Below are positions 1-8,934 of a stretch of DNA of 64,000 nucleotides, one piece after another. Location of the stretch: contig NZ_CP112874.1 in NCBI RefSeq assembly GCF_029910235.1, forward strand, positions 682,001 through 746,000, in the 5' to 3' direction. A program made the translations under genes and the position numbers. Within the stretch, counting starts at the first letter, position 1, and the number at the start of each line of letters is the position of its first letter. The notes beneath the pieces were generated by a model. That model made no database searches, was not told the origin of the DNA, and saw only the letters and a program-made list of their open reading frames with translations. This DNA comes from Pseudanabaena galeata CCNP1313. GTDB taxonomy: Bacteria; Cyanobacteriota; Cyanobacteriia; Pseudanabaenales; Pseudanabaenaceae.

Positions 1-1234
1 AATAAGCTTTTAAAACTTTACGCTTTTGCTCAGCAATCTGGAGAACTAATTCTTGTAAAGGTGTATTCTTTTCTAGATTATTGCGTAGTGATACTCTTTC
101 TTTCCCCGACAAATTTTTTTGCCAAGTTTCACAGGGATATCCCAGCGATTCAAAAATTGGCTGAGCCGCTTGGCGATCAAGACACATTCGAGCTATGAGA
201 GCATCAATCGTAAAAATAGTCGTATCGTCAAACATCCATTCCCAAAAAGTCTTGTTAATCTTTGTTAAACCTGGCATTCTCAGAGCCTGACGACTAACGT
301 AGAGATAACGCAATTCCAATTCTGGATAAATTTTCGGAGCAAGTTCCTTGGCAATTTGCAACAACATTTCACCATCTCTTGCTAAGAAGTAAATACGAGC
401 AAGTTGTTTTGCTTTAGCCTGTTGCAAAATCCAAATTGTATAGGCAGTTAAAATAGGTGCAGCCACTGAAGCCGCAATATCGCGAATGATAGATTCCTTG
501 GGTGTCTTGGCATCTCTGGTTAGTCGTGTATAGCGAGATATACCTGCCCAATAAGAAGTAACTCCATTCGTGGAATTAGCATGTTTTTGTAGTATTAATT
601 CATAGCGATTTGGATTAGCATCATGAAAATAGATAGAATTAAGCCCTAACGAACTAGGTCTAGCAACATCAGACGAATGACTATTGCCTATGTGAGTTAG
701 ATCTTGAGGACTCAGGCTTAGATCTTCCACAACCTTTAAAAATAGATCCCCTATCCCTTTAGACTTCCGACATTGTGAAGAGACATATAAGCGATCGCCC
801 TCTTGCCAAAAGCCATGCTGTTTTAGTCGTTCTTCCAGAAAAGCTTCAGGTAAGTACATATCCGATACAAACAAAATGTTAGGATGCGATCGCCTTGCTT
901 GTTCTACCAATAGATAAGCCTTCGGAACAGCAATTAAATATTCCCTTTCCACCTCTAGTTCCAAATTCTTAAGTTTATCGATAGTCTCTGCCTCTATTTC
1001 TAAAGTGTTTGCCATCTCGCGATAGATTTCATCTAGTCTAGCCTCACCGCCTTCATAGAATAAACGCGATCGCTGTTCAGACTGAATTCTAACCTCACGA
1101 AAGGTTTCAGCCGAGAAATCAATCCATCCAAACTGTACCGCGCGATCGCCACATATCTTAAAAATTTCTGTGGGCTCGCCTACTAATCTTGTCAGTAGCG
1201 TATCAAAGATGTCAAAGCTAGATATTTGTGGCAT
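1..1234 (-). CDS. HAD-superfamily hydrolase, COG5610-like (partial)
   Basis: Reading leftward from an ATG at 1232-1234, the frame stays open to the window edge, giving 411 codons with the C-terminus missing. The N-terminus starts MPQISSFDIFDTLLTR, a HAD motif I with its DxFDT core at residues 8-12. A motif II-like stretch (ILFVSDMYLP) follows about 120 residues later, and a HIGNSHSSD segment resembles motif III/IV with Asn where Asp is often found. A later stretch, IYFLARDGEMLL, is typical of the long HAD proteins of COG5610 found in surface-polysaccharide loci. The glycosyltransferase-like gene next door on the same strand fits that setting. The substrate is unknown. Confidence 0.75.
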   Translation of the reverse strand, partial: MPQISSFDIFDTLLTRLVGEPTEIFKICGDRAVQFGWIDFSAETFREVRIQSEQRSRLFYEGGEARLDEIYREMANTLEIEAETIDKLKNLELEVEREYLIAVPKAYLLVEQARRSHPNILFVSDMYLPEAFLEERLKQHGFWQEGDRLYVSSQCRKSKGIGDLFLKVVEDLSLSPQDLTHIGNSHSSDVARPSSLGLNSIYFHDANPNRYELILQKHANSTNGVTSYWAGISRYTRLTRDAKTPKESIIRDIAASVAAPILTAYTIWILQQAKAKQLARIYFLARDGEMLLQIAKELAPKIYPELELRYLYVSRQALRMPGLTKINKTFWEWMFDDTTIFTIDALIARMCLDRQAAQPIFESLGYPCETWQKNLSGKERVSLRNNLEKNTPLQELVLQIAEQKRKVLKAY

Positions 1235-1278
1235 AAAAGAATGGAATAAATAATTGGGGATTGGGGTAGTTTTAAAGA

Positions 1279-1325
1279 ACCAATTTTTTGATAACACAAC
1301 TTTACTAAGCGTTCAAAAAATTGGT
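1279..1325. repeat. Inverted repeat between HAD and glycosyltransferase genes
   Basis: The arms GAACCAATTTTTTGA and TCAAAAAATTGGTT face each other across about 20 bases. It lies just downstream of the gene at 1343-2182 and may end its transcript. Confidence 0.5.
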
Positions 1326-1342
1326 TGCTATTGACCTATGGC

Positions 1343-2182
1343 TTAGAAAAAAACTGATTGCCAAAATTTATGTCTAATATCACTAACATAATGTCGCATA
1401 GCGATTTGCTTTGAGGCAAACTTGTCTGGATAGATAAACTGATCATCAACATTCATAATATATTTATCACGTGCAAGAGGATTACCATGATTACGTTTGA
1501 TTGTTAAATTGACAATCGTTTGCTCAGAAAAATAATTGGGAAGTTCTTGTAGTTTTGCCAATCTTTGTACAGATTCATCCCAATCTAAAGGTTTCTTGAA
1601 TAGAATGAATCCAGCATTAATAGGATCTTGCTGTTCGATCTCCTCATAAATGAGTCGCTTGTCTAAGGAGTTTTTGCAGTCAGGCAAATAATAGGTATGC
1701 ATATCTTCAGAAGCAGCTAAATCCGCTAAATCAGAACCTCCTTGAAAGAACAAAATATCTGAATCAGTGTAAAGTGTTGCATCATCAATGGGAATAGACA
1801 TCAGGGCTGCTAATTTCTTGCCCATAGCTTGCTGTGATGCATATTCATAGACTGATTGGGGTAAATCATCTCTTTGGAATTTGGTTAAGAGTTGGACATC
1901 TACGCACGGATGAACCCGTTTCAGTAACTGAATGCTCTTTTCAGTGTAACTTCCGTCCGACATGATCGTAAACGCTTTAGGAATTCCCACGTGACGAAGG
2001 AACGATCGTAGACTTGCTACTTGTTCAGGTAAGTCTCTTTCACAGGAAAGTGCATAAACTTTGATGGGGACTTGACGCTCTTGAGCGATCGGAAAACTCA
2101 CTAAACTTGGAAGACTAGATTTGTAGATGGATCGGAAAAAATTACCTTGAAGTTTTGCAGAATGATAACCAATATTTACCAT
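1343..2182 (-). CDS. Glycosyltransferase-like protein (GT-A type DxD motif)
   Basis: A 279-residue soluble protein. Near residue 140 it has YTDSDILFF, a DxD motif after a hydrophobic strand, as in GT-A nucleotide-sugar transferases. Later INAGFILFKK and the C-terminal RHYVSDIRHKFW resemble the ends of glycogenin/GT8-like or DUF-type sugar transferases. It has no signal peptide. It runs in the same direction as the HAD protein at 1-1234, and both could act in surface glycan synthesis. The exact family and donor sugar cannot be read from the sequence. Confidence 0.55.
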   Translation of the reverse strand: MVNIGYHSAKLQGNFFRSIYKSSLPSLVSFPIAQERQVPIKVYALSCERDLPEQVASLRSFLRHVGIPKAFTIMSDGSYTEKSIQLLKRVHPCVDVQLLTKFQRDDLPQSVYEYASQQAMGKKLAALMSIPIDDATLYTDSDILFFQGGSDLADLAASEDMHTYYLPDCKNSLDKRLIYEEIEQQDPINAGFILFKKPLDWDESVQRLAKLQELPNYFSEQTIVNLTIKRNHGNPLARDKYIMNVDDQFIYPDKFASKQIAMRHYVSDIRHKFWQSVFF

Positions 2183-2300
2183 TTATTCCTCTTGAAATTA
2201 TCGCGATCGCTATTTAATGATTATTACATCGCAATTATAAAGCCGAAATAAAGCGATCGCTAATAAAAAATAAGAAAGTCAATGAAGCATGCAACTCTAT

Positions 2301-2482
2301 GATTAGGGTGGGCGGCGTTTCAGTAATTCTCATTATAAAAATCGTTTTTTTTGAAAGCCCGCCAACGGCGGGCTTTCAAAAAAAAACGATTTTAGTATTT
2401 CCTGAGCCTTCGGCTCAGGAAATACCAAAATCGTTTTCATAATGAGAATTGCTAGCGGCGCAAAGCGTCGCCCACCCTAATC
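2301..2482. repeat. Family A palindromic element nested in a GC-rich hairpin
   Basis: An outer inverted repeat (about GATTAGGGTGGGCG at 2301 and its complement ending 2482) encloses a family A element at 2321-2454. That element has arms CAGTAATTCTCATTAT and ATAATGAGAATTGCTAG around two hairpins, one with GCCCGCC/GGCGGGC and one with CCTGAGCC/GGCTCAGG. The structure fills most of the intergenic space between 2183 and 2501, where no other gene is seen. Confidence 0.8.
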
Positions 2483-2501
2483 CTAATCTTTTCGTGAGAT
2501 C

Positions 2502-3098
2502 TCACTTCCTTGCTTTTTTAGGTCGTTTGGATGGTGCAGGGTAGAGCCAAAAGGCTAATATTTTGGTTAAATATGGCATAACTGGATAGGTCAGTAAAGC
2601 AGATACAAATATCACAGAAATGAGTAAGCCTAATAACGCAGGTAGTCCCTGTAGAAATGGAGTCAGAATCAAGTTAGCCAGCAAGATTAGGGGGTATACC
2701 GTAATCACACCAACAATTACCTGTTTGTAGTAGGGCGATTCCTTAGGACTGCCAATATTGCTTTTAGGCAAAGTAAACCATAGTTCTAATCCATTTGATT
2801 GATGTTGTTGCGATCGCTTAGATATAAATTCTTGAGATCTCTGCATCCATTTTTGATATATAGGTGAAGCAAGCCAATTTTTACAATGTGCATAGTTATC
2901 AAACTTAACGATGACCACATATTCAGGATATTGATGATCGCGAGGACGAATGACTTCAACCCCTATAAATCCCTCAAATTGTTGGGCTGAATAATTGATC
3001 CCTTTTGTCCAAGCTTCATATTCTTCTATGAGGTTTGGCTCAACAACTTCGGAGATGACTAATGTAATTGGATCGCTTTGTTGTCCAAATGGCTGCAT
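2502..3098 (-). CDS. Antibiotic biosynthesis monooxygenase-fold membrane protein
   Basis: A 198-residue protein. Residues 10-110 look like the ABM (dimeric alpha/beta barrel) domain, with the EYEAWTKGI helix, a GVEVIRP strand and a YVVIVKFDN strand. This is followed by two hydrophobic segments at about 127-150 and 153-178 and a basic tail (KRPKKARK). The ABM domain plus two membrane helices is a common cyanobacterial arrangement of unknown substrate. The start is the ATG at 3096-3098. A large inverted repeat lies between this gene and dnaB. Confidence 0.7.
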   Translation of the reverse strand: MQPFGQQSDPITLVISEVVEPNLIEEYEAWTKGINYSAQQFEGFIGVEVIRPRDHQYPEYVVIVKFDNYAHCKNWLASPIYQKWMQRSQEFISKRSQQHQSNGLELWFTLPKSNIGSPKESPYYKQVIVGVITVYPLILLANLILTPFLQGLPALLGLLISVIFVSALLTYPVMPYLTKILAFWLYPAPSKRPKKARK

Positions 3099-3113
3099 AG
3101 ATTTACTACTAAA

Positions 3114-3263
3114 TTAATAAGAGTTTTTATGTGTCGAGGTGAATCCGCGACACATATAGCGTTTATCAGGCTAGTGAAGTACGGGTTTGTTTCCCCACCT
3201 TCGGCGGGGAAACAAACCTTTGCACCTCGTTTGCTCGAAAAACGCTATAAAAACTCTTATTAA
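3114..3263. repeat. 150-bp three-way-junction palindrome (family H)
   Basis: Perfect 17-bp outer arms (TTAATAAGAGTTTTTAT at 3114-3130 and the complement at 3247-3263) enclose a GTGTCG/CGACAC hairpin at 3131-3153. They also enclose a strong hairpin at 3184-3218 with the stem GGTTTGTTTCCCC. It starts 15 bases upstream of the ATG of the gene at 2502-3098 and ends just before the dnaB stop. Confidence 0.8.
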
Positions 3264-3279
3264 TTTTACTGCGCGTCCC

Positions 3280-5931
3280 TTAATTACGACTAGAAGCCAT
3301 ATTCTCAAATTTAGTTAAGCGAGGTTCAAACAGTAGTTTGACCGTACCAACTGGACCATTACGATGTTTAGCGATAATAATCTCAGCAACACCGCGATCG
3401 GGAGTTTCAGGATTGTAATATTCATCACGATATAAATTAATGACCAAATCCGCATCCTGTTCTATACTTCCACTTTCTCTCAAGTCGGAAAGCATCGGGC
3501 GTTTATTCGTTCTCGCTTCTACACCACGACTTAATTGGGACAAAGCGATTACAGGCACATTCAATTCACGAGCTAAAGCTTTAAGCGATCGCGTAATTCT
3601 CGAAATCTCTTGCACCCGATTATCAGAACCAGATCCTTCCATTAATTGCAAATAGTCAATCAAAATTAGACCTAGTACGCCTCCCTTTTCTGATTGCAAT
3701 CGGCGAGCTTTGGAGCGAAGTTCTGTAATCGGCGGATTAGGAGTGTCATCGATAAATAGGGGTAATTCCGAAAGTCCACTAATTGCCATCGCCACGGTTC
3801 CCCATTCATTTTCGCTAATTTGTCCAGTGCGGAGGCGATTACTATCGATGCCCATATCACTGGAGCGAACTTTGGATTGACTGGCTAAGAGACGGTAAAC
3901 TAGCTGCTCCTTCGACATTTCTAAGCTAAAAATTGCCACAGGTAAGCGGTGAATTTCTGCCATCTTTCGCGCTATCTCTAACCCAAAAGCAGTGTTATGG
4001 ACACAGATATCGTTGGCAACGAAATTATGGGTTTCAGAAATTGTCAAGTCATAAACTTGTTTTTCTCCAACAAACTCGATCGCAGTGATTTTGTCCCAAT
4101 AGATGTCGCTTGAGGCAAGATTTTGTAATGATAGGCAATCAACGGCTGTTGCTAATTTTAATAGCCTCTCTCTGGTAGGGGCGCGTTTACCGACATGGAT
4201 ATTGGAGCCATTGATACCTGCTGTTTCTGCTAATTTCTTCCAAGAAAGATCACCTTTAACTAAAGTCAAATCATGCCAAACTTCAACAGGTATTAAATCA
4301 GTATTAGTTTGATATCGCTTTGTCGCTAGAGCGAGTTTAGATCTGTTGATGGCATCTTCTTTCCCAAAGATCCCGATTTCATTAATTAGAGTGTGCAATG
4401 ACAAAGCATCAGTAACGTCAAGTTGCCAACAGTGGCGTAGTTCTTGTTTGTATTTAACTTGCTTTTGTTTAAGTTTTGCAATCACTCCAAATCTTAATAA
4501 CAAATGCTGGACTTGACGGGCTAATTTTTCACTAACCGTGGCATAGCCTGCTTGTAATTGACCACTTTTTAAAGTAGACATCCAGCCATCAGTAGCGAGT
4601 AAGCGATTCAAAAACAAAGCAATTAATTTCTTTTCTAAACGAAAGATAAAATCGGGAATGGTCTTTTGATGGGAATTTTTACCCCAAATTTTTAAATTTC
4701 TTAACCATTGAATTAAAGGATTACCTGCACCTCTTTGTTGGGCTGTAATATGCAAAGTTGCAGCGCGATCGCCATGAATATCAATAGTTACTTTCAAGCA
4801 AGGAGAAAATTGCTCAACTGCCTCAATAAAATCATCTTGAATTTGAGGATTAATATTGGTAAATCTGGGACTACTTTGGGTCAAACAACCATCGCCTAGT
4901 AGGTAAGCTAAGAGTTTAATTTCGCAAGAACGATGGACTTCTTTTCCAAAAACTGCGATTTGACGGGGAAGGGCAATTTTATCGCTGACACGTAATTCGC
5001 CTAACTGTTGCCAACCAGTAATTGTTAGAAATGGATGGGTTAAAGTTGTTTCAATTTGTCGCCCCAAAGCAGTTGTCACTCGAAATACTGGCTTAATACC
5101 ATCGTCAATAAAGGCTGAGGGTTGGGTTAAATGAAAATGCCAGTTTTCGCCTAATGTTAATAAATTAGGTTTCGTTTGATTTTGTTGGTACTGCTGATAA
5201 ATTGTGGCGATCGTGCTAACGCTGCCATCGGCTAAAACCAATTCGCTATCAAAAGCTAAGCATTTACCCATTGATGGACGACCTGCGAGGATAATCAAAT
5301 CCGATCGCTGCAAGCCATTAGTCATTGCATCAAAATCATAAAATCCTGTGATTAAACCTGTCGCAGTGGAATTACCAGTACCAAGGGAATTAAAGCGATT
5401 TTCTAATTCGTAAAAGGTTTTTGTAAGAATATCGGCAGCAGGAGTAAGCCCTTGTTGGGCGCGGGATTGGGTAACCGCAAAAATCTTTTGTTCCGATTGA
5501 TCGAGGAGTTGAGCTAATTCAACTTCGTTACTATAGCTAATCTCAACAACACCTCTAGCAGCTTCGGCAAGCTTACGCCTTGCATATTTATCCGCCACCA
5601 GTTGGGCATAAAAATCGATGTTTACCGCACTAACGGTGCGATCGCAAAGTTGGGCAATTTTTGTCTGACCACCAATTTTTTCGAGCATATCGCGATCGCT
5701 GAGCCATGTGGTCAAGCTCATCATGTCTGTGGGATTGGACTGGTTATGCAACATCAAACAAGCCCGAAAAATTTCCTGATGTGCTGCTACATAAAACATT
5801 TCAGGACGCAGGGTATCAAGCACACGCGATACCGCCTCTGGATCGATTAAGATTCCCCCTAAAACGGCCTCCTCGGCCTCAATATTCTGAGGTGGCAAGC
5901 GATCGCTGATAGATTCAAAGTCTTTGCTCAT
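3280..5931 (-). CDS. dnaB: Replicative DNA helicase DnaB with in-frame intein
   Basis: The hexameric helicase that unwinds DNA at the fork and loads primase. The precursor is 883 residues; removing residues 224-646 leaves a normal 460-residue DnaB. The N-terminal domain begins RLPPQNIEAEEAVLGG. The RecA-like domain has Walker A GRPSMGK, interrupted directly after Lys, resuming TAFGLEIARK. It later has LILIDYLQLMEG (Walker B region), ALSQLSRGVEARTNKRP and the family signature DLRESGSIEQDADLV. The second known DnaB intein site, within ESG-SIEQ, is uninterrupted here. Function requires protein splicing because Walker A is split. Start is the ATG at 5929-5931. Confidence 0.97.
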   Translation of the reverse strand: MSKDFESISDRLPPQNIEAEEAVLGGILIDPEAVSRVLDTLRPEMFYVAAHQEIFRACLMLHNQSNPTDMMSLTTWLSDRDMLEKIGGQTKIAQLCDRTVSAVNIDFYAQLVADKYARRKLAEAARGVVEISYSNEVELAQLLDQSEQKIFAVTQSRAQQGLTPAADILTKTFYELENRFNSLGTGNSTATGLITGFYDFDAMTNGLQRSDLIILAGRPSMGKCLAFDSELVLADGSVSTIATIYQQYQQNQTKPNLLTLGENWHFHLTQPSAFIDDGIKPVFRVTTALGRQIETTLTHPFLTITGWQQLGELRVSDKIALPRQIAVFGKEVHRSCEIKLLAYLLGDGCLTQSSPRFTNINPQIQDDFIEAVEQFSPCLKVTIDIHGDRAATLHITAQQRGAGNPLIQWLRNLKIWGKNSHQKTIPDFIFRLEKKLIALFLNRLLATDGWMSTLKSGQLQAGYATVSEKLARQVQHLLLRFGVIAKLKQKQVKYKQELRHCWQLDVTDALSLHTLINEIGIFGKEDAINRSKLALATKRYQTNTDLIPVEVWHDLTLVKGDLSWKKLAETAGINGSNIHVGKRAPTRERLLKLATAVDCLSLQNLASSDIYWDKITAIEFVGEKQVYDLTISETHNFVANDICVHNTAFGLEIARKMAEIHRLPVAIFSLEMSKEQLVYRLLASQSKVRSSDMGIDSNRLRTGQISENEWGTVAMAISGLSELPLFIDDTPNPPITELRSKARRLQSEKGGVLGLILIDYLQLMEGSGSDNRVQEISRITRSLKALARELNVPVIALSQLSRGVEARTNKRPMLSDLRESGSIEQDADLVINLYRDEYYNPETPDRGVAEIIIAKHRNGPVGTVKLLFEPRLTKFENMASSRN
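3994..5262 (-). other. Intein with LAGLIDADG homing endonuclease inside DnaB
   Basis: A 423-residue insertion (DnaB residues 224-646). It begins with Cys224 (CLAFDSELVLADGS, intein block A) and ends with the block F/G pattern HNFVANDICVHN. The next extein residue is Thr647. The splicing residues Cys1, penultimate His and terminal Asn are all present, so splicing looks possible. An ATLTHPF-like block B is recognisable as TLTHPFLTI. Two dodecapeptide motifs, LLAYLLGDGCL and FLNRLLATDGW, mark a DOD-type homing endonuclease with both acidic residues kept. A helix-turn-helix-like stretch (WKKLAETAGINGSNI) precedes block F and may help recognise DNA. Confidence 0.95.
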
Positions 5932-6079
5932 ATAACTTACTGACTGGTTTACGATCTGGGGAAATTGCCTAGAAAGGAGGATGCGAGGTTGAGTGCATTC
6001 ATAATTCTAGGTTTTAATTGCAAAATTAAAACCTGAAAGGAAAAACAGCATTTTGTACCGTCTATAAAACCCAAGTTAC

Positions 6080-6121
6080 AAACCTAAGAGAGATTTGCGT
6101 CGCAAACCTCTCTTAGGTTTT
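6080..6121. repeat. Hairpin upstream of dnaB
   Basis: The arms AAACCTAAGAGAG and CTCTCTTAGGTTT surround a GTTTGCG-type loop. A second hairpin (AATTCACGAAAGTG / CACTTTCGTGAATT) follows at 6139-6172. No gene is seen between 5932 and 6392; the interval is made of hairpins, a family B element and a family F repeat. Confidence 0.6.
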
Positions 6122-6173
6122 AGTTTTGCCCTAATACCAATTCACGAAAGTGTTGTCACACTTTCGTGAATTA

Positions 6174-6284
6174 ACGTGAGTTCGATATAGCCATTTGCGG
6201 CGTGCTTCGCACGCCGCAAATGGCGAAAAATGGTAAGAATCGCTTAGCGATTCTTACCATTTTTCGCTGTCGTCGAACTGACAT
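6174..6284. mobile_element. Family B 111-bp palindromic MITE-like element, copy 1
   Basis: The ends are ACGTGAGTTCGATATAG and the opposing (A)TGTCAGTTCGACGA-type terminus, here ending CTGACAT. Inside are a CATTTGCGGCGTGC hairpin and an AAAAATGGTAAGAATCGC hairpin. It is flanked by the direct repeat TGAATTA at 6167-6173 and 6285-6291, consistent with a 7-bp target duplication. Confidence 0.85.
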
Positions 6285-6300
6285 TGAATTAAAAGCCAAA

Positions 6301-6356
6301 CCCAGTAAGGATTTTAAAAGCACAAAATGGCGTAGCCATTTTGTGCTTTGGTATAA
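6301..6356. repeat. Family F hairpin repeat, copy 1
   Basis: A CCCAGTAAGGATTTTAAA stretch leads into the hairpin AAAGCACAAAATGGC / GCCATTTTGTGCTTT and then GGTATAAC. A related copy in the opposite orientation lies at 30560-30616. Confidence 0.65.
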
Positions 6357-6392
6357 CATTGATGGCTATAGCTATAGTAATGAGAAATTGAT

Positions 6393-7865
6393 ATGGGATT
6401 TGAAGACATATTTGTTTTTGCGGTAGTGGGGTGCGTCTCAATCTACCATCAGCGATCGCGACAAAGCGTAAACCAGCAGACTCAAATATTTGTTTTGTGG
6501 ATTCTCGCAGTTGCCTTACCAAGCTTGGCGATCACTCTGACAACAATCAATCGCACAGTTTTACCATTAATTTTCGTGGTAGTTGTATTTCTGCTTTCCG
6601 TATGGATCTATAGCAACTCGATCGCATCTTCCACCTCAAACCTAGAAGTCATCAGCCTTGATCCCAGCGAAGAAAAACAACTCAAAGATTGCTTTTCCTG
6701 CCATCTTTATCATCTAACAGGTTTAGAATATCGACCTCACGAAATCTTCTGTCGGGGCAATCTGCGATCGCCAAATCCCAAATATGCCTATGAAACGATT
6801 AACCAAAATATCCAAAAAATATTCGGCGATCGTTTTATTGGTTATTTGCAAGAAAATCCCTTGGAAAATCTAGGTTTCGATTTTGGTAATGCTCAAGATC
6901 GTCAAGAAAACATAACAAACTATAGCTTTTATTTGATCCCTAACCATCTCAACAAATTCCCACCGTCTTTAAGAGATCGCCAAAGCTGGTTGCCCAGCGC
7001 AATTAGTATTTTATTCACAGCCTTCACCCTGTTAGTTGTCGGAGCAAATCAACGTATTGAAAACTTAAGTTTAAGCAACTTACAGCAAGGAATTCCTTAT
7101 TTGCTTTGCCTAGCAAGCATCTTTATCGCAAGGGCGATCGCACAGTACTACGTTGCTAGAAATTATCGAGTGCAACTTGCTCGCCCACTTTTCCTCCCAG
7201 TCCTAGGTGGTTTTGGGTTGTTAGGCAGTTTAAATACCAACTTTCCCACAGGGCAAGGACACCCACATCAGCGCCGACTTCTTTTTGATCTAGCTGTAAT
7301 TCCCACGATCGCGGGCTTAGGGATCTCCATAGTTTTATTGATTTTAGGTAACTGGGTGCTAGTTCCTCCAACGGTCATGATTGCTGACCCTGCGATCGCC
7401 CCATCTTTGTTAATTACAAATCTCGCCACCTTTGATTTTAAAAATTCAATTTTGCTCACTTTGATGCAAACAATTTTTTCTATAGGAAAAAATACAAATA
7501 CAGCAGACACAATTACTGCTTTTTCGCCACTCACCCTCGCTGGTTGGTCTGGCTTAGCAATTAGTGCCTTACAGCTAATGCCCCTTGATTTACTGGATGG
7601 AGGGCATTTGGTAATCGCCATGTTTGGGCATCGTCAAGCCGTCCAAATTGCTCGCATGGCAAGACTAGTATTACTGGCGATCGCTGTACTTACACAACCT
7701 TGGCTGAGAATTTACAGTCTCTTGTTATTTTTACTACCTACCCCCCGCCCACTTATTTTGAATGAAAGTATTGAAATTGGCAAAGTACGCGATCTGATTG
7801 GCATGATTTTAATTGCGATCGCCTTACTAATCATCCTACCTGTACCCAAATCTCTCCTGTTATAA
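6393..7865 (+). CDS. Site-2 protease-like membrane protein lacking HExxH
   Basis: A 490-residue multi-pass protein resembling the EGY1/cyanobacterial M50 intramembrane protease family. It has membrane segments at about 32-72, 200-218, 233-255, 263-280 and several later ones. The soluble insert (residues 90-195, with CFSC at 100-103) precedes the core, as in EGY proteins. The third-ligand motif is kept (LDLLDGGHLV). At the position of the catalytic HExxH, however, the sequence reads IFIARAIAQYYVARNY, so HELGH aligns with RAIAQ and both His and the Glu are missing. It is probably proteolytically inactive, like plant EGY3. Start ATG at 6393. Confidence 0.7.
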   Translation: MGFEDIFVFAVVGCVSIYHQRSRQSVNQQTQIFVLWILAVALPSLAITLTTINRTVLPLIFVVVVFLLSVWIYSNSIASSTSNLEVISLDPSEEKQLKDCFSCHLYHLTGLEYRPHEIFCRGNLRSPNPKYAYETINQNIQKIFGDRFIGYLQENPLENLGFDFGNAQDRQENITNYSFYLIPNHLNKFPPSLRDRQSWLPSAISILFTAFTLLVVGANQRIENLSLSNLQQGIPYLLCLASIFIARAIAQYYVARNYRVQLARPLFLPVLGGFGLLGSLNTNFPTGQGHPHQRRLLFDLAVIPTIAGLGISIVLLILGNWVLVPPTVMIADPAIAPSLLITNLATFDFKNSILLTLMQTIFSIGKNTNTADTITAFSPLTLAGWSGLAISALQLMPLDLLDGGHLVIAMFGHRQAVQIARMARLVLLAIAVLTQPWLRIYSLLLFLLPTPRPLILNESIEIGKVRDLIGMILIAIALLIILPVPKSLLL

Positions 7866-7886
7866 AGATTAGTCACCATTAATTTA

Positions 7887-7997
7887 ACGTGAGTTCGATA
7901 TAGCCATTTGCGGCGTGCGAAGCACGCCGCAAATGGCGAAAAATGGTAAGAATCGCTTAGCGATTCTTACCATTTTTCGCTTTCGTCGAACTGACGT
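7887..7997. mobile_element. Family B element, copy 2
   Basis: A 111-bp element with ACGTGAGTTCGATATAG at the left end and a complementary CTGACGT right end, plus both internal hairpins. The left hairpin has perfect pairing with a GCGAAGC loop. The direct repeat TAATTTA flanks it at 7880-7886 and 7998-8004. No gene is seen between 7866 and 8162. Confidence 0.87.
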
Positions 7998-8162
7998 TAA
8001 TTTAAGAAAATAGTGCATGTGCGGCGTGTGGGTTCTACTTTATTAATGTTTTATTTTAAATTTTCAAGACTTTAATGTGATTTTGGCATTATCATTAACC
8101 TTGGCATTAGGTAGCTACGATTTGTTGCTACTGGTAACATCAGTTAAGTCAACAGTAGAGAC

Positions 8163-8819
8163 ATGTTCATCCTGAAGCGCCAAGATGTTGAAATTATCAA
8201 CGTCCAAAATCCACAAAACAAAGATCAACAAATACCGATTTTGCAATATCAGGGGCAAACATTTCGGTTACTCAACATGTTTGGTGATAATCGAGATGAG
8301 GCTTTAGCGCTTTGGCGTGACTTAACTGATAACAAAGGCAAAGCTTGCGTATTACTAGAAGAGCCTCAACGTTTTAGCGTTTGGGGAAGAGTTAAACTAG
8401 ACCAACTCCATACAGTACCTACCCAGAGTTCTTCAGCAGGTACACATCTTGTCCAAGGTTGTTTACTGATATTGCAGGCTGTATATATCGAGGTTGAAGA
8501 TCTCCTAGGCGTTAGACAAGCAAGTTCTTTTAAGCAGGATTTACTGAAGTTCATGCAACAGGGTAAATTTGCTCAAAGTGAAAATATTGCTTCTCTAGAA
8601 GAAGTTTTGTCAATTAATCCACTTAATAGTGTGCAGATTCCCAACTGGGATGAAAGCAAATTGCAGCTTCTTCTAGGTGAAGTCCATCGACTAGCTTCCT
8701 CCTATTTTGGGAATAGTAGTTTTGTCGATAGTGCGATCGATGCTCTAAATGAACTACCTGAAGCGTCATCTGTAACTGCTTGGCTGGCAAAAACTCCTAA
8801 GGGTAAACTCTGGAAGTAA
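8163..8819 (+). CDS. Conserved cyanobacterial protein, Npun_F0813-like
   Basis: A 218-residue soluble protein starting MFILKRQDVEIINVQN, with IPILQYQGQTFRLL and ALALWRDLTDNKGKACVLLEEP further in. I recognise this pattern as the cyanobacteria-restricted Npun_F0813 family, from memory rather than by search. It has no signal peptide or membrane helix. The function is unknown. It stands alone on the plus strand, followed 115 bases later by the membrane protein at 8935. Confidence 0.65.
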   Translation: MFILKRQDVEIINVQNPQNKDQQIPILQYQGQTFRLLNMFGDNRDEALALWRDLTDNKGKACVLLEEPQRFSVWGRVKLDQLHTVPTQSSSAGTHLVQGCLLILQAVYIEVEDLLGVRQASSFKQDLLKFMQQGKFAQSENIASLEEVLSINPLNSVQIPNWDESKLQLLLGEVHRLASSYFGNSSFVDSAIDALNELPEASSVTAWLAKTPKGKLWK

Positions 8820-8934
8820 TCTAAATAAATTATTTCGATGTTTTCCTCTAAAGTTATGGCTTGCAGCACAATACTTGTTATTTTCTTTCTTTGAATACTT
8901 TATTTCTTATGGTTGTAGCTAAGGTGCAAGATTC

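Noticed and set aside
3078-3263. Small plus-strand ORF between the ABM gene and dnaB
   Set aside because: It is made almost entirely of the 150-bp palindrome and is better explained by the repeat.
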